Position numbers and translations under genes: made by a program
From: JBBQVS01 sp964250805
GTDB lineage: Bacteria > Chloroflexota > Ktedonobacteria > Ktedonobacterales > Ktedonobacteraceae
Direction: 5' to 3'
Assembly (NCBI GenBank): GCA_964250805.1
Contig: CAXUHG010000006.1
Coordinates: 29,501 to 93,500 of the forward strand
Length of the DNA: 64,000 nucleotides
In this document: positions 35,526 to 44,260 of the stretch, piece by piece
Position numbering within the stretch: the first letter of the stretch is position 1
Layout of the letters: every line of letters begins with the position of its first letter
Notes under the pieces: generated by a model
Told to the model about the DNA's origin: nothing
Database searches by the model: none
Seen by the model: only the letters and a program-made list of their open reading frames with translations

Positions 35526-35743
35526 GCCGTCAAGAGCAAGACCTTCACCTTTTCGCTGATAATTTCATTCCTGTTATCCCTGTAGACACGATTGAACACA
35601 CCAACGCCAAGCCGTTTTGTTGGAATGATCGGTGTGATTGTCGTGAAGACCAAGACGCTATTGCGCGTGTCAATCAGTATGTGCAAGACGGATTGATGAC
35701 CCCAAGCGAAGCAACCGACTTTGTGAACGGCAAGACGTTCTAG
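35522..35743 (+). CDS. Small uncharacterised protein
   Basis: A 73-residue acidic protein translationally coupled to the gene upstream (ATGA). It has a central 'FCWNDRCDCREDQDAI' segment with three close Cys residues and a helix-like end 'YVQDGLMTPSEATDFVNGKTF', which resembles a short EF-like or SHOCT-like helical hairpin, though I do not assign a family. A 21-bp-arm hairpin follows 2 bp after the stop, before the next gene. Confidence 0.55.
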   Translation: MSRQEQDLHLFADNFIPVIPVDTIEHTNAKPFCWNDRCDCREDQDAIARVNQYVQDGLMTPSEATDFVNGKTF

Positions 35744-35745
35744 GT

Positions 35746-35790
35746 TCTTCTGTCTCCATGACACCTAATAGGTGTCATGGAGACAGAAGA
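35746..35790. repeat. 21-bp-arm hairpin inside the island operon
   Basis: Arms 35746-35766 and 35770-35790 are perfectly complementary with a 3-base loop. It fills nearly the whole gap between the 73-residue protein and the next start at 35810, and the ribosome site (AAAGGAAGGG) lies just after it. No T-run follows on the plus strand, so it looks more like an mRNA processing or stability element than a terminator. Confidence 0.65.
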
Positions 35791-35809
35791 CAAAAGGAAG
35801 GGAACACCG

Positions 35810-36049
35810 ATGACGGTCTCTACACGGACACCTAAAAGAAAACCTACCGTCGCTGAACGACACGCGCTCGCGTTAGCAGAGTGTCAACAAGGGCCCCATA
35901 GCTTCTGTGAGACGCTCACGCAAGGGGAACATCTGTGTACCACCTGTGGCACAAAAGCCTCTTGCCCGTATTGTTTCTCTGTTCAGCCAGGAACACTTTT
36001 GAAGCTTTGTACACCCCATCGCATACAACAAGACAGGAGGGACGCATGA
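35810..36049 (+). CDS. Small zinc-ribbon-like protein
   Basis: A 79-residue protein from the ATG at 35810 with AAAGGAAGGG upstream. The C-terminal half has 'CTTCGTKASCPYCFSVQPG' preceded by a Cys at 'SFCETL' and followed by 'LLKLCTPHRIQQ', giving CxxC...CxxC plus further Cys/His residues, as in small zinc ribbons. The N-terminal third is basic (RTPKRKP). It may bind DNA, RNA or a protein partner. It overlaps the next gene (ATGA). Confidence 0.6.
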   Translation: MTVSTRTPKRKPTVAERHALALAECQQGPHSFCETLTQGEHLCTTCGTKASCPYCFSVQPGTLLKLCTPHRIQQDRRDA

Positions 36050-36894
36050 AAGAGCAACGCATCATCGACTATACATCACTTCAACGCGTTTCTCGTGCTG
36101 ATGTCCATACAGTATCCCCTCAACAAACAGGCCGCGCGACAGAGACACACTCCGACGAGCGTTCCTGTTCGACCGAGGAGCCACACCGGCGGCAACAGGT
36201 ACGGCAACAAATGCCAACGCCACCTCTCGAGTATCAATACGATGATGGGAGCGACGCCGTCTACGACAGCCGTAGCCCTAGCAGTGCCAGACGCTACCAG
36301 ATGCCCGTCACACAAGGGTCACGGGCTGTTGTGCGTGTGCATCGCCAGACGATGCCACCACGTCGAAGCCGCAGACAGGAGGATGCACCACCTGTCCAGC
36401 AGCAACAACGGCGTACCACGACCACGCCAAAGGCGACACCAGTACGAGAACGCTACCAATGGCACTGGGCAGCCTATGTCATCTTGACCTGTCTTGCTAT
36501 CCTTGTCCTCTTGGGTGGCATGTTGCTTCTCCTCAACTGGTGGCATGGCTACCAGGACGACCTGCATTACGGACGCCCTCGTACCGCTCAATATGATGTC
36601 CGCGTGGGACATGGTGAAGCCCACACTCTCAGCCACTTTCTAGTGGTCAACTTGCATCGACAGGTGGAAATCATTGAGTTCCCAGGGGGAGACGCAACCA
36701 AGGCACGAGTGTATCTGGGTCCGATGCTCGTTGGTGATGGACAAGACTTGACACCTGTCACGCTCGAATTTCGAGACGTGAACGGCGATGGCAAGCCTGA
36801 CATGATTGTGCATATCGAGGACAGTAAGATTGTGTTCATCAACGATAACGGGCAATTTCGACCCGCCAAACCCAGTGACACCATCAACCTGTAA
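36046..36894 (+). CDS. Single-pass membrane protein with FG-GAP-like C-terminal domain
   Basis: A 282-residue protein starting at the ATG at 36046 after AGGAGGG. Residues 1-137 are polar, rich in Arg, Gln and Pro and probably disordered in the cytoplasm. One helix spans ~141-165 ('AAYVILTCLAILVLLGGML'). The extracytoplasmic part contains 'VIVNLHRQVEIIEFPGGDA'-type strands and a calcium-binding-like loop 'FRDVNGDGKPDMIVHIED' typical of FG-GAP/VCBS repeats. I recall similar hypothetical proteins in Ktedonobacter genomes. It is likely an envelope protein working with the next gene. Confidence 0.65.
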   Translation: MKEQRIIDYTSLQRVSRADVHTVSPQQTGRATETHSDERSCSTEEPHRRQQVRQQMPTPPLEYQYDDGSDAVYDSRSPSSARRYQMPVTQGSRAVVRVHRQTMPPRRSRRQEDAPPVQQQQRRTTTTPKATPVRERYQWHWAAYVILTCLAILVLLGGMLLLLNWWHGYQDDLHYGRPRTAQYDVRVGHGEAHTLSHFLVVNLHRQVEIIEFPGGDATKARVYLGPMLVGDGQDLTPVTLEFRDVNGDGKPDMIVHIEDSKIVFINDNGQFRPAKPSDTINL

Positions 36895-36961
36895 TATGTG
36901 TTTTGTGTATATACAGGGGAAGACGAGTGTTCCCCTGTACGCATGCTCTAGGAGACCTGTC

Positions 36962-38434
36962 ATGAATGACCAGCAAGACATCCACCAACAGATAGAGAGC
37001 ATCCTTGCCCATCTGGACGGGCAACACTCCACCAACGATGAGGGAGAAGAACATGTGTCGCACGTAGCAGCAGACGAGCAAGCGACGACAGGCCATTACC
37101 AGCAACAACCCACACAAACAATTATTGACGTGTACATCATCGAACGAGAACAGGACGAGGAGGAGAGAGACGAGGATGCACAAACGATTGAGGGCACCCT
37201 TGAGACCGCTACACCTGAACAACAGAATGAGGGCGACCTATTCCCACCACAACCAACACCGACCCCTCCTGTTCGTGAAGCACGAATCATACATCGCACA
37301 TGGTGGATGGTTGCTCTTATTACTCTGTGTCTGTTGCTCACAGTGAGTGCAGGAACGGGCATCGTGTTCTGGTACCTCTTAATACCATCGGCACACATCA
37401 CGCTCACGATTCACGCACAGCAACTTACCACGACCAGTAGTGTCCACCTCATCACCAATGGTGCCGCCGACCCGACACGCAACCAACTTGCAGGACGCAT
37501 GTTACCTTCCGTCACGATGAGTCAAGCCCGAACTCTCCCAACGACGGGAACCACACGCCAAATGGCGACAACAGCACATGGGTTCATCACTCTCTATAAT
37601 GCCGCCCCCTATGCACAAATGGTAAGTGCAGGAACGCTGCTTGCAGGAGCCGATGGGATGCAAGTCCTCACCGATCAGGACGCGATGATTACTGCTGCGG
37701 TGCCGCCGACCGAAGGACAAGTGACCGTCGGTGGGCATACCGTTGTGACAGGACCACAGGGAAACATTCGAGCAGGAGACCTCTATGGACTGTGTTGTCG
37801 CTTGAATGTATTTGTGACGAATAGCGCGTTTCATGGGGGTCAGAACGCTCGAACGTATCAGACCGTGACCGCACAGGATATAGCAGGTGTGGTTCGCACC
37901 CTCACTACGAGCGTCGAGCAGAGTTTGCAAGCCGCTCTCCAAACACAAGTGACGGCAACCGAAACGCTGGTGATACCCCTTGCTTGTATGCAGCAGGTTA
38001 CGCCCGACCACCATGCAGGAGAGGAAGCGACGCAGGTAGAGGTGATGCTAAGCGAGACATGTGTAGGCATTGTGTACAGCACTCAAGCATTGACAACCCT
38101 TGCAACCATGCTTGCCACTACCGATGCACACACGCGATTAGGAACGGGTTACACCACCACAGGCGTTCAAACAACGGTTATCCACACAAGTCCCAACAAG
38201 CGGCAGCCCGGCAGCATAGACATGCAGATACAGAGCGTCGGTTTGTGGGCGTATCCCTTCACGCCAGAGCAACAAGACAGCATGAAAGCAATGATTGCAG
38301 GAATGAGGAAAGACAAGGCGACCAGCACCTTACTGCACATGACAGGAGTGCAAAGCGTGTCCATTACCCTCGCACATGGGACAACACTCCCAAAAGATGT
38401 GCAACAGATTCATCTACTGTTTTTACAAGTGTAG
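36962..38434 (+). CDS. Membrane-anchored 'baseplate J-like' envelope protein
   Basis: A 490-residue protein; the ATG at 36962 follows AGGAGA. Residues 1-112 are acidic and Gln-rich, a helix spans ~115-140, and ~350 residues lie outside the membrane. The outside part has 'GFITLYNAAPYAQMVSAGTL', 'AGADGMQVLTDQDAMI' and 'GNIRAGDLYGLCCRLNVFV', the pattern of proteins labelled 'baseplate J/gp47 family' in Ktedonobacter. That label comes from a shared beta-domain; there is no phage tail context here. Its role is unknown; a surface or secretion-linked function is possible. It pairs with the FG-GAP-like protein upstream. Confidence 0.7.
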   Translation: MNDQQDIHQQIESILAHLDGQHSTNDEGEEHVSHVAADEQATTGHYQQQPTQTIIDVYIIEREQDEEERDEDAQTIEGTLETATPEQQNEGDLFPPQPTPTPPVREARIIHRTWWMVALITLCLLLTVSAGTGIVFWYLLIPSAHITLTIHAQQLTTTSSVHLITNGAADPTRNQLAGRMLPSVTMSQARTLPTTGTTRQMATTAHGFITLYNAAPYAQMVSAGTLLAGADGMQVLTDQDAMITAAVPPTEGQVTVGGHTVVTGPQGNIRAGDLYGLCCRLNVFVTNSAFHGGQNARTYQTVTAQDIAGVVRTLTTSVEQSLQAALQTQVTATETLVIPLACMQQVTPDHHAGEEATQVEVMLSETCVGIVYSTQALTTLATMLATTDAHTRLGTGYTTTGVQTTVIHTSPNKRQPGSIDMQIQSVGLWAYPFTPEQQDSMKAMIAGMRKDKATSTLLHMTGVQSVSITLAHGTTLPKDVQQIHLLFLQV

Positions 38435-38470
38435 AGACTGAAGAGCGAAGAGAAAAGAGGAACAATAACC

Positions 38471-38803
38471 ATGATGATGAGAGTAGCAGGAGGACGTATA
38501 CTACGTGCGTCACTCGGAATACGACAGGTCTTGATAGAAAATGAGGAGTTTATGCGTGGGTTTGATACAGGATACGACATCTATCACACGCATCATACAC
38601 AAGACGACGAGGTGATCGGCACCACGACGCTCCTGTTTTTGTTCAAGAACGGATGGAATGCAGGACAGTCCGACGAGTGGACAACGGGGTATATCATGGG
38701 CTGGCTAGCGGCCTTCTATGAACAGGAACATGGTATGCTTGCCCTTTCTATGTCTGTGACTCAACAATGTGAGGAACTTGATTCCGTGCAACAAGCACGG
38801 TAG
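38471..38803 (+). CDS. Uncharacterised GY..GW.AA protein, copy 2
   Basis: A 110-residue protein that begins with three ATG codons (38471, 38474, 38477) after AGAGGAA. Its core 'FMRGFDTGYDIYHTHHTQ' and 'SDEWTTGYIMGWLAAFYEQ' aligns with copy 1 at 35190-35525. The conserved points are G[FY]xxGY, an Asp before a Tyr/Trp, and GY[IV][LM]GWxAA. No family is recognised. The two copies bracket the two membrane proteins. The tnpB start lies only 19 bp downstream, so it is positioned like the next operon gene. Confidence 0.6.
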   Translation: MMMRVAGGRILRASLGIRQVLIENEEFMRGFDTGYDIYHTHHTQDDEVIGTTTLLFLFKNGWNAGQSDEWTTGYIMGWLAAFYEQEHGMLALSMSVTQQCEELDSVQQAR

Positions 38804-38822
38804 AGAAAAAGGAACATCTAGT

Positions 38823-40016
38823 ATGAACAAGCGTGCGTACAAGTACCGTTTATACCCCACACCCGAACAGATGCGTAATTTCGCCTGTACGTTTGGATGT
38901 TGCCGCTTTGTGTACAACTGGGCGTTACGCTTGCGAACCACCGCTTACTTTGAGCGAGGGCAACGATTGTACTATAGTGACCTCTCTGAAGCTCTTACAG
39001 CCCTCAAAAAAGAAGAGGGAACAGCATGGCTTAGAGACGTGTCGAGTGTACCACTGCAACAAGCACTCATTCACCTTGACAAAAGTTTAATCAACTTCTT
39101 TGAAGGGCGTACCAAGTATCCTGTCTACAAAAAGAAACGTGGAACCCAATCAGCAAGCTATGTGGCAACAGCATTTCGTTGGGATGGAACTCATCTCATT
39201 CTTGCTAAACAGGACGAACCACTTGCCATTGCGTGGTCACGCCCGTTGCCCAAAGATGCCAAACCGTCGAGCGTCACAGTGTCAAAAGACCCAGCAGGAC
39301 GGTATTTCATCTCTATCTTGGTCGAGGAAACCATTACACCCCTTCCTCCACTTGACGACAGCAAGAGTATCGGCATTGACCTGGGCTTGAAATCCTTTGT
39401 CATCATGAGTGATGGGGAAACCATTGCCAATCCTAAATACTATGCACGCGATGAAAAGAAGCTTGCAAAAGCACAACGGAGACATGCGAAGAAGCAAAAG
39501 GGCAGTAAGAACCGAGAGAAAGCGCGACGACAAGTAGCGCGGCTCCACGCACGGATTGCCGACCAACGTCGTGATTTTCAGCACAAGCTCTCAACCAGAC
39601 TGATACGCGAGAACCAAGTGATTTGTCTGGAAACGTTAGCGGTCAAAAACATGCTGCACAATCACAAGCTGGCTAAAGCGATTAGTGATGTCGGATGGTC
39701 AGAGTTTACGCGACAACTGGAATACAAAGCAGAATGGTACGGACGCACGGTTGTCAAAATCGACCGATGGTATCCAAGTAGTAAGCGGTGTCATGTGTGC
39801 GGGTATGTGATGAAAGACATGCCACTTGAGGTACGAGAATGGGCATGTCCACAGTGTCGTACCGTGCATGATCGAGATATCAATGCAGCAAAGAACGTGT
39901 TGGCGGCAGGGCTTGTCGCCTCTGCCTGTGGAGACCATGTAAGACCCGTAGTGGCGAAAGCTGCTACTGGCAATGGTCGGCGAAGCAGGAAATCTTCTTC
40001 CTCTTCGGAGGGATGA
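38823..40016 (+). CDS. tnpB: TnpB-family RNA-guided nuclease (IS200/IS605-type)
   Basis: A 397-residue TnpB. The start is the ATG at 38823, after AAAAAGGAA. The N-terminal OrfB HTH domain opens 'NKRAYKYRLYPTPEQMRNF'. The RuvC nuclease appears complete: Asp in 'GIDLGLKSF', Glu in 'QVICLETLAVKNM' and Asp in 'HDRDINAAKN', with the zinc finger 'CHVCGY' ... 'CPQC' between them. TnpB nucleases cut DNA using a guide RNA made from the transposon right end. No tnpA transposase is adjacent, and no left end is visible between it and the gene 19 bp upstream. Confidence 0.93.
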   Translation: MNKRAYKYRLYPTPEQMRNFACTFGCCRFVYNWALRLRTTAYFERGQRLYYSDLSEALTALKKEEGTAWLRDVSSVPLQQALIHLDKSLINFFEGRTKYPVYKKKRGTQSASYVATAFRWDGTHLILAKQDEPLAIAWSRPLPKDAKPSSVTVSKDPAGRYFISILVEETITPLPPLDDSKSIGIDLGLKSFVIMSDGETIANPKYYARDEKKLAKAQRRHAKKQKGSKNREKARRQVARLHARIADQRRDFQHKLSTRLIRENQVICLETLAVKNMLHNHKLAKAISDVGWSEFTRQLEYKAEWYGRTVVKIDRWYPSSKRCHVCGYVMKDMPLEVREWACPQCRTVHDRDINAAKNVLAAGLVASACGDHVRPVVAKAATGNGRRSRKSSSSSEG

Positions 40017-40045
40017 GAAAAGGTCAAAGCATGGAGTGGGAAGAG
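39960..40045 (+). ncRNA. Candidate TnpB guide (omega/re) RNA region
   Basis: In IS200/IS605 elements the guide RNA overlaps the tnpB 3' end. Here the last codons contain a hairpin, 'CTTCCTC TTCG GAGGGATG', with a UUCG-type loop straddling the stop at 40016, followed by 'GAAAAGGTCAAA'. That layout fits a right-end scaffold, but the 3' boundary and guide cannot be fixed by eye. Confidence 0.3.
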
Positions 40046-40275
40046 TATGCATAGTGTCATTTGCCCTATTGCCTGCTAACACTATAGACGTGGAAAGAGA
40101 TAGATACATCAAATTCAATTGAGGAGAAAATCTATTGTGCTACAACCAACTAATCTACATCGCGTAGAAGTGCTGAAGAGAGGACTTCATAACCCAACTA
40201 GGTCGAAACACCAAATTAGGCATGCACGACTACGCGATGCTCCGTCTGCTAATAATGAAAGAGGGAAGCTATGAG
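40046..40275. other. Intergenic region after tnpB
   Basis: About 230 bp between tnpB and the convergent kimA-like gene. It contains 'TCAAATTCAATTGAGGAG' and AT-rich DNA but no clear gene, terminator or transposon end. The right end of the tnpB element, if any, should lie here or just before. Confidence 0.35.
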
Positions 40276-42432
40276 CTAAAACTCTCTCTTTCTATCACGG
40301 AGATGCTGTGGCACACTCACCACGATAATATCAGGACGAAACAGCAGGGCCGCTTTTAAACGGAAGGCGGTCTGATTGTGCAGGAAATATTCCCACCAGT
40401 GCAAGACCACGAATTCGGGCAGGATCACCGTCACAGTATCGTTTGGATGACGCTGGTGAACGATATCTATATACGCCAACATTGGTCGGATTAGCGTTCG
40501 GTATGGTGACTCAATCGTGAGGAGGTGTGTCTCCTCTTGCTCGGAGAAATGGTTTTGCCAAGTGTCCCAGTCTTCTCGTATTCTGATCATCTCGTCTTCG
40601 CTTGTACAAACATGCACCGCTGTTACATGTGGAGAGATGGAACGCGCATAGGCAAGACTTTGCTTCGTGACATGATCCAATCTATCAATCGGGACGACAA
40701 TGCGGTGATGAATGTCGCTTGGATTGATCGGAATATCGGAGACGCGTTCACGCGCAACATGCTCATAATGCCTATGAATGCTCAGAAACATCAACACAAG
40801 CAACGGAATGAGCAAGACGACGACCCAGGCACCTGTCAGAAACTTTGTCACAGAAATGACAAGAGCAACGACCGCCGTGGCAAACGCCCCTGTACCGTTG
40901 ATGATCAAACTGCGTAGCCATCCCTTATCTTCTTGGCGTAAACGCCACCAGTGCATGACCATACCGCTCTGTGAAAGCGTGAACGACATAAAGACGCCCA
41001 CCGCAAACAGGTTGATGAGGTCGTCTGTACTTCCTTTGAAGACAATGAGCAAAAGACTCGCTAGGACGGCTAGAACGGTAATGCCAACCGAAAATGCCAG
41101 ACGATCACCTCGAAATGCAAATTGGCTGGGCAGAAAACGATCACGCGCAAGCAGTGACGCGAGACGCGGAAAGTCAGAATAACTGGTCTCAGCTGAAAGG
41201 ACAAGGATGCCCAACGTTGCAAAGGTGAACACCGGATACATGAAACTGAGTGGTCCTGAAAAGACAAGCTTGGAAATCTGGTCGATGACGGTTGGACTCC
41301 CGCTTTGATATGCCTCAACCGCATAGGTCATTACCAGCAGCGTGATACCCAGGAAGAGCGTGCCAAGAATGGTTGCCATCCACGTGAGAGTAATCGAGGC
41401 GTTGCGCGTCTCTGGCTTCTTGAAGGCTGGTACGCCGTTCGAGATGGCTTCAACCCCTGTCATCGCGGAACAGCCAGTGGCAAAGGCACGGAGAATGAGA
41501 AAGAGCGATAAAGGTTCACTAACACCCACATAGTGAAACGTGCCAATGAAGGGTTGATGTTGAAACACATACGCTTTGACAAGACCAACCACGATTAGCA
41601 GGACAGCAGTGATGACAAAAAAGTAGGTAGGTATTGCGAAGATTGACCCTGACTCACGCACACCACGCAGGTTAATAATCGTAATCAGGATAACGAGAGC
41701 TACATCAATCAACACAATATATGGGAGTAACGCAGGAAAGAGCGACGCAAGGTTGAGAACACCCGCCGCAACACTGACAGCTACATTGAGTACATAGTCA
41801 ATGAGTAGTGCTGCCGCTGCGACAAGCCCTGGTACCGTACCAAGATTTTCCTTCGCAACAATATACGAGCCACCGCCATTTGGATAAGCAGGAATCGTTT
41901 GCCGATATGAGATAGCAACAATCGCGAGCAGTGCGATAATAACGAGGCTAATCGGCAAGGTTATCCAGAGACGAGATGAGCCTGCGGCAACCAAGTTGAT
42001 CAGAATTGCCTCAGTCGCATAGGCAACCGACGAAATGGCGTCAGAAGAGAGGACGGCAAGTGCCTTGAACTTGGTTAATCGCTCTTGTGCTGCCATAGCA
42101 TTCGAGATAGGTGCGCCAATCAAAATGCGCTTGATATGATAGATGGTCTTCCCGATGCGGCTTTCCGGTATTTCCAGAGCCTCGGTCGCTTCGAGCGTTC
42201 CATTACTGACACGTCGCAGGACAGGATGACTTGTATCAGTATCCGAGAGACGCACATGTATATTTGCAGGATTTGTTCGTAGGCTCTGTTGATACGTCTC
42301 CGCTGGCAACGGTAGATTCACATTAAAATTATCCTGTCCCGGAGTCGATGAAATATCCGTATGCTCACTGGGACCCAGGAGCGGAACGACGCGTGGTTGC
42401 TTCTCTGGTGAATTTGTAGATTCTGTTTGCAT
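40276..42432 (-). CDS. kimA: KimA-like K+ symporter of the APC superfamily
   Basis: A 718-residue APC-superfamily permease whose membrane part (~100-560) resembles Bacillus KimA (YdaO), a high-affinity K+/H+ symporter. Shared segments include 'IKRILIGAPISNAMAAQERL', 'LSSDAISSVAYATEAILI', 'YPNGGGSYIVAKENLG' and 'FATGCSAMTGVEAISNGVPA'. It has a ~95-residue polar N-terminal extension and a ~150-residue cytoplasmic C-terminal domain with Usp-like spacing ('HHRIVVPIDRLDHVTKQSLA'). It lies divergent to the Kdp array, so the locus holds two K+ uptake systems. I looked upstream for a c-di-AMP riboswitch like that of Bacillus kimA and saw none. Confidence 0.82.
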   Translation of the reverse strand: MQTESTNSPEKQPRVVPLLGPSEHTDISSTPGQDNFNVNLPLPAETYQQSLRTNPANIHVRLSDTDTSHPVLRRVSNGTLEATEALEIPESRIGKTIYHIKRILIGAPISNAMAAQERLTKFKALAVLSSDAISSVAYATEAILINLVAAGSSRLWITLPISLVIIALLAIVAISYRQTIPAYPNGGGSYIVAKENLGTVPGLVAAAALLIDYVLNVAVSVAAGVLNLASLFPALLPYIVLIDVALVILITIINLRGVRESGSIFAIPTYFFVITAVLLIVVGLVKAYVFQHQPFIGTFHYVGVSEPLSLFLILRAFATGCSAMTGVEAISNGVPAFKKPETRNASITLTWMATILGTLFLGITLLVMTYAVEAYQSGSPTVIDQISKLVFSGPLSFMYPVFTFATLGILVLSAETSYSDFPRLASLLARDRFLPSQFAFRGDRLAFSVGITVLAVLASLLLIVFKGSTDDLINLFAVGVFMSFTLSQSGMVMHWWRLRQEDKGWLRSLIINGTGAFATAVVALVISVTKFLTGAWVVVLLIPLLVLMFLSIHRHYEHVARERVSDIPINPSDIHHRIVVPIDRLDHVTKQSLAYARSISPHVTAVHVCTSEDEMIRIREDWDTWQNHFSEQEETHLLTIESPYRTLIRPMLAYIDIVHQRHPNDTVTVILPEFVVLHWWEYFLHNQTAFRLKAALLFRPDIIVVSVPQHLRDRKREF

Positions 42433-42739
42433 GCTCTCCCCTCGTCACTAAACATAATATGTCAGACTTCTCTTTCAGTAGTATAGGTCAATAGACCTAA
42501 AAGAAAAGTACATATATGTTGCGTACATCTCAAAAAAATATCAAGGATTTGATGATTTAGAAAGGGACATGTGTCTCTTGAGTTTCTTTTGAGAACTTTT
42601 CTACATACTCGTAGCTTCCGTTGATATCTTTTCCTTTATACTTGACTTTCAAGAGGCAGAAGTGGCATGTGCTATAAGATGAGCTTCTTGCTCCTTACGT
42701 CTTTTTTCTTACACGTATACCTCTATAGGAAGGGGCGTT
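42433..42739. other. Divergent promoter region between kimA-like gene and kdp array
   Basis: About 307 AT-rich bases separate the two K+ uptake units. TTGACT at 42642-42647 and TATAAG at 42673-42678 are present but spaced 25 bp, too far for a standard promoter. A small palindrome 'AGGTCAATAGACCT' lies at 42487-42500. It could be an operator for the shared regulator KdpE, which I cannot show. Confidence 0.4.
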
Positions 42740-44260
42740 ATGAACACTACTGAGTTTGTGCATGCATTAATGATTAAAAGAAACTTCTCCTGGCAGCAAT
42801 TTGTTCTCGATAGTGTTCTCGCATCTTTGGGTTCGTTACTTGTTACAACTATCATCTTTACCGGACACCTCTATCCGCGTATCCCCAACATTTCGATTGT
42901 GTACCTGTTGGTTGTTATCGCACTGGCAAGTACCCGAAGTCAATATGCTGCCGTTCTAGCAGCGGTGGTGGCGTTTCTCTCCTTCGATTTTTTCATTGTT
43001 CCTCCTCTCTACACATTTGTCATGTACCATGTTGAGGAATGGATATCGCTCTTCGTCTTTCTCGTTGATGCCATTCTCACAGGGTATTTGGCCTCAGCAC
43101 TTCGTCAACGAGCGCAAGAGGCTTCACGCCGAGAACACGAGACACATATCTTGTATGATCTGGTACGTACCGCAAATAACGAGGAACAGCCTGAGAAGCA
43201 GCTTCAGGTGATTACAAGAGCTATTGTCGATATTTTTTCCTCATGGAGCGTCCGCGACTGCGCTATCTTGCAACCAGATGATGCAGAAACACTTTGTGTT
43301 CAGGCAGGTGTTCATCTTATTCCTCTTAAAGTAGGACTGCAAACCGTTGGAGTGCTGCGGTTGCGAATCTCAGATGATGTGCGACATATCCAGTCTGAAG
43401 ACCTTTTCTTAGAGGACCAGCATGCTTCTAATGTCCAGACGACCTTTTTCTGGACCTTTCTTAATCAGGTGGCATCACTTATTGAGCGGGCACATCTGCG
43501 ACGTGAAAACCTGCGTATTGAGGTCTTGCAGCGAACTGATGCACTCCGTGCTGCTCTGCTTTCCTCAGTTTCGCACGATCTTCGTACTCCGCTTGCATCA
43601 ATTAAAGCAGCCGCTAGCTCCTTGTTACAAAAAGATGTGCAGTGGGACGAAGAGGCGAGGCGAAGCTTTACGCTTTCTATTGAGCATGAGGCAGACCGTC
43701 TCAATCGTCTTGTCGGCAATCTTCTTGATATGTCACGCATCGAAGACGGTGCTATCAAACCAGAAATGGAATGGTATCACATTGCTGAAGTCATTCACGA
43801 TGTCTTGAGTCGTATGCGACCTCTGCTGCAAAGCCATCCCGTGCAAACAGACATACCTGACGACCTGCCACCAGTAGAATTGGATTATTTGCAGATAGAT
43901 CAAGTTCTCACCAATCTCATCGAAAATGCCATTCGCTACACACCACCAGAGTCGCAGATTGATGTGTCTGTACAATATGAAAAAGAGAGCGAGAGCGAGC
44001 GTGTAGTCATCAGCGTAGCAGATAGAGGACCTGGTATTCCGCCAGGGGACCGTGAGCGCGTGTTCGATAAGTTCTACCGTATCCTCGGTGGACAGCAGAA
44101 CACCGACTATCCAACAACTGGTTCTGGTTTGGGGCTTGCTGTTTGTAAGGGTCTCGTTGAAGCTCATGGAGGACACATATGGACGGAGCCGCGCGAGGGT
44201 GGTGGAACTGTCTTCCTGGTTGCGTTACCCGTTGGTACATTTGAAAGGATGCCGATATGA
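42740..44260 (+). CDS. kdpD: KdpD C-terminal-half histidine kinase
   Basis: A 506-residue sensor kinase corresponding only to the C-terminal half of KdpD. Four helices of the DUF4118 domain span ~22-120, a GAF-like region covers ~135-250, the HisKA domain has 'SSVSHDLRTPLASIKAA' with the phospho-acceptor His279, and the HATPase domain has 'NLIENAIRYTPP' and 'GLAVCKGLVEAHGG'. The cytoplasmic KdpD/Usp sensor domain that normally precedes the helices is missing here and is encoded at 51209-52495. It overlaps kdpE (ATGA). It probably senses K+ limitation and phosphorylates KdpE. Confidence 0.92.
   Translation: MNTTEFVHALMIKRNFSWQQFVLDSVLASLGSLLVTTIIFTGHLYPRIPNISIVYLLVVIALASTRSQYAAVLAAVVAFLSFDFFIVPPLYTFVMYHVEEWISLFVFLVDAILTGYLASALRQRAQEASRREHETHILYDLVRTANNEEQPEKQLQVITRAIVDIFSSWSVRDCAILQPDDAETLCVQAGVHLIPLKVGLQTVGVLRLRISDDVRHIQSEDLFLEDQHASNVQTTFFWTFLNQVASLIERAHLRRENLRIEVLQRTDALRAALLSSVSHDLRTPLASIKAAASSLLQKDVQWDEEARRSFTLSIEHEADRLNRLVGNLLDMSRIEDGAIKPEMEWYHIAEVIHDVLSRMRPLLQSHPVQTDIPDDLPPVELDYLQIDQVLTNLIENAIRYTPPESQIDVSVQYEKESESERVVISVADRGPGIPPGDRERVFDKFYRILGGQQNTDYPTTGSGLGLAVCKGLVEAHGGHIWTEPREGGGTVFLVALPVGTFERMPI

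Noticed and set aside
37502..38014. 170-codon minus-strand frame within the envelope protein gene
   Set aside because: It overlaps a supported gene, is Cys/His-rich in a composition-driven way and has no ribosome site.
36962..38434. Prophage or tailocin suggested by the 'baseplate J-like' protein
   Set aside because: No tail, capsid, portal, terminase or lysis gene is nearby, and the protein has an N-terminal membrane helix; the similarity is to lineage-specific envelope proteins.
42433..42739. c-di-AMP (ydaO-type) riboswitch upstream of the KimA-like gene
   Set aside because: I could not find the conserved ydaO core sequence by eye; a covariance search would settle it.
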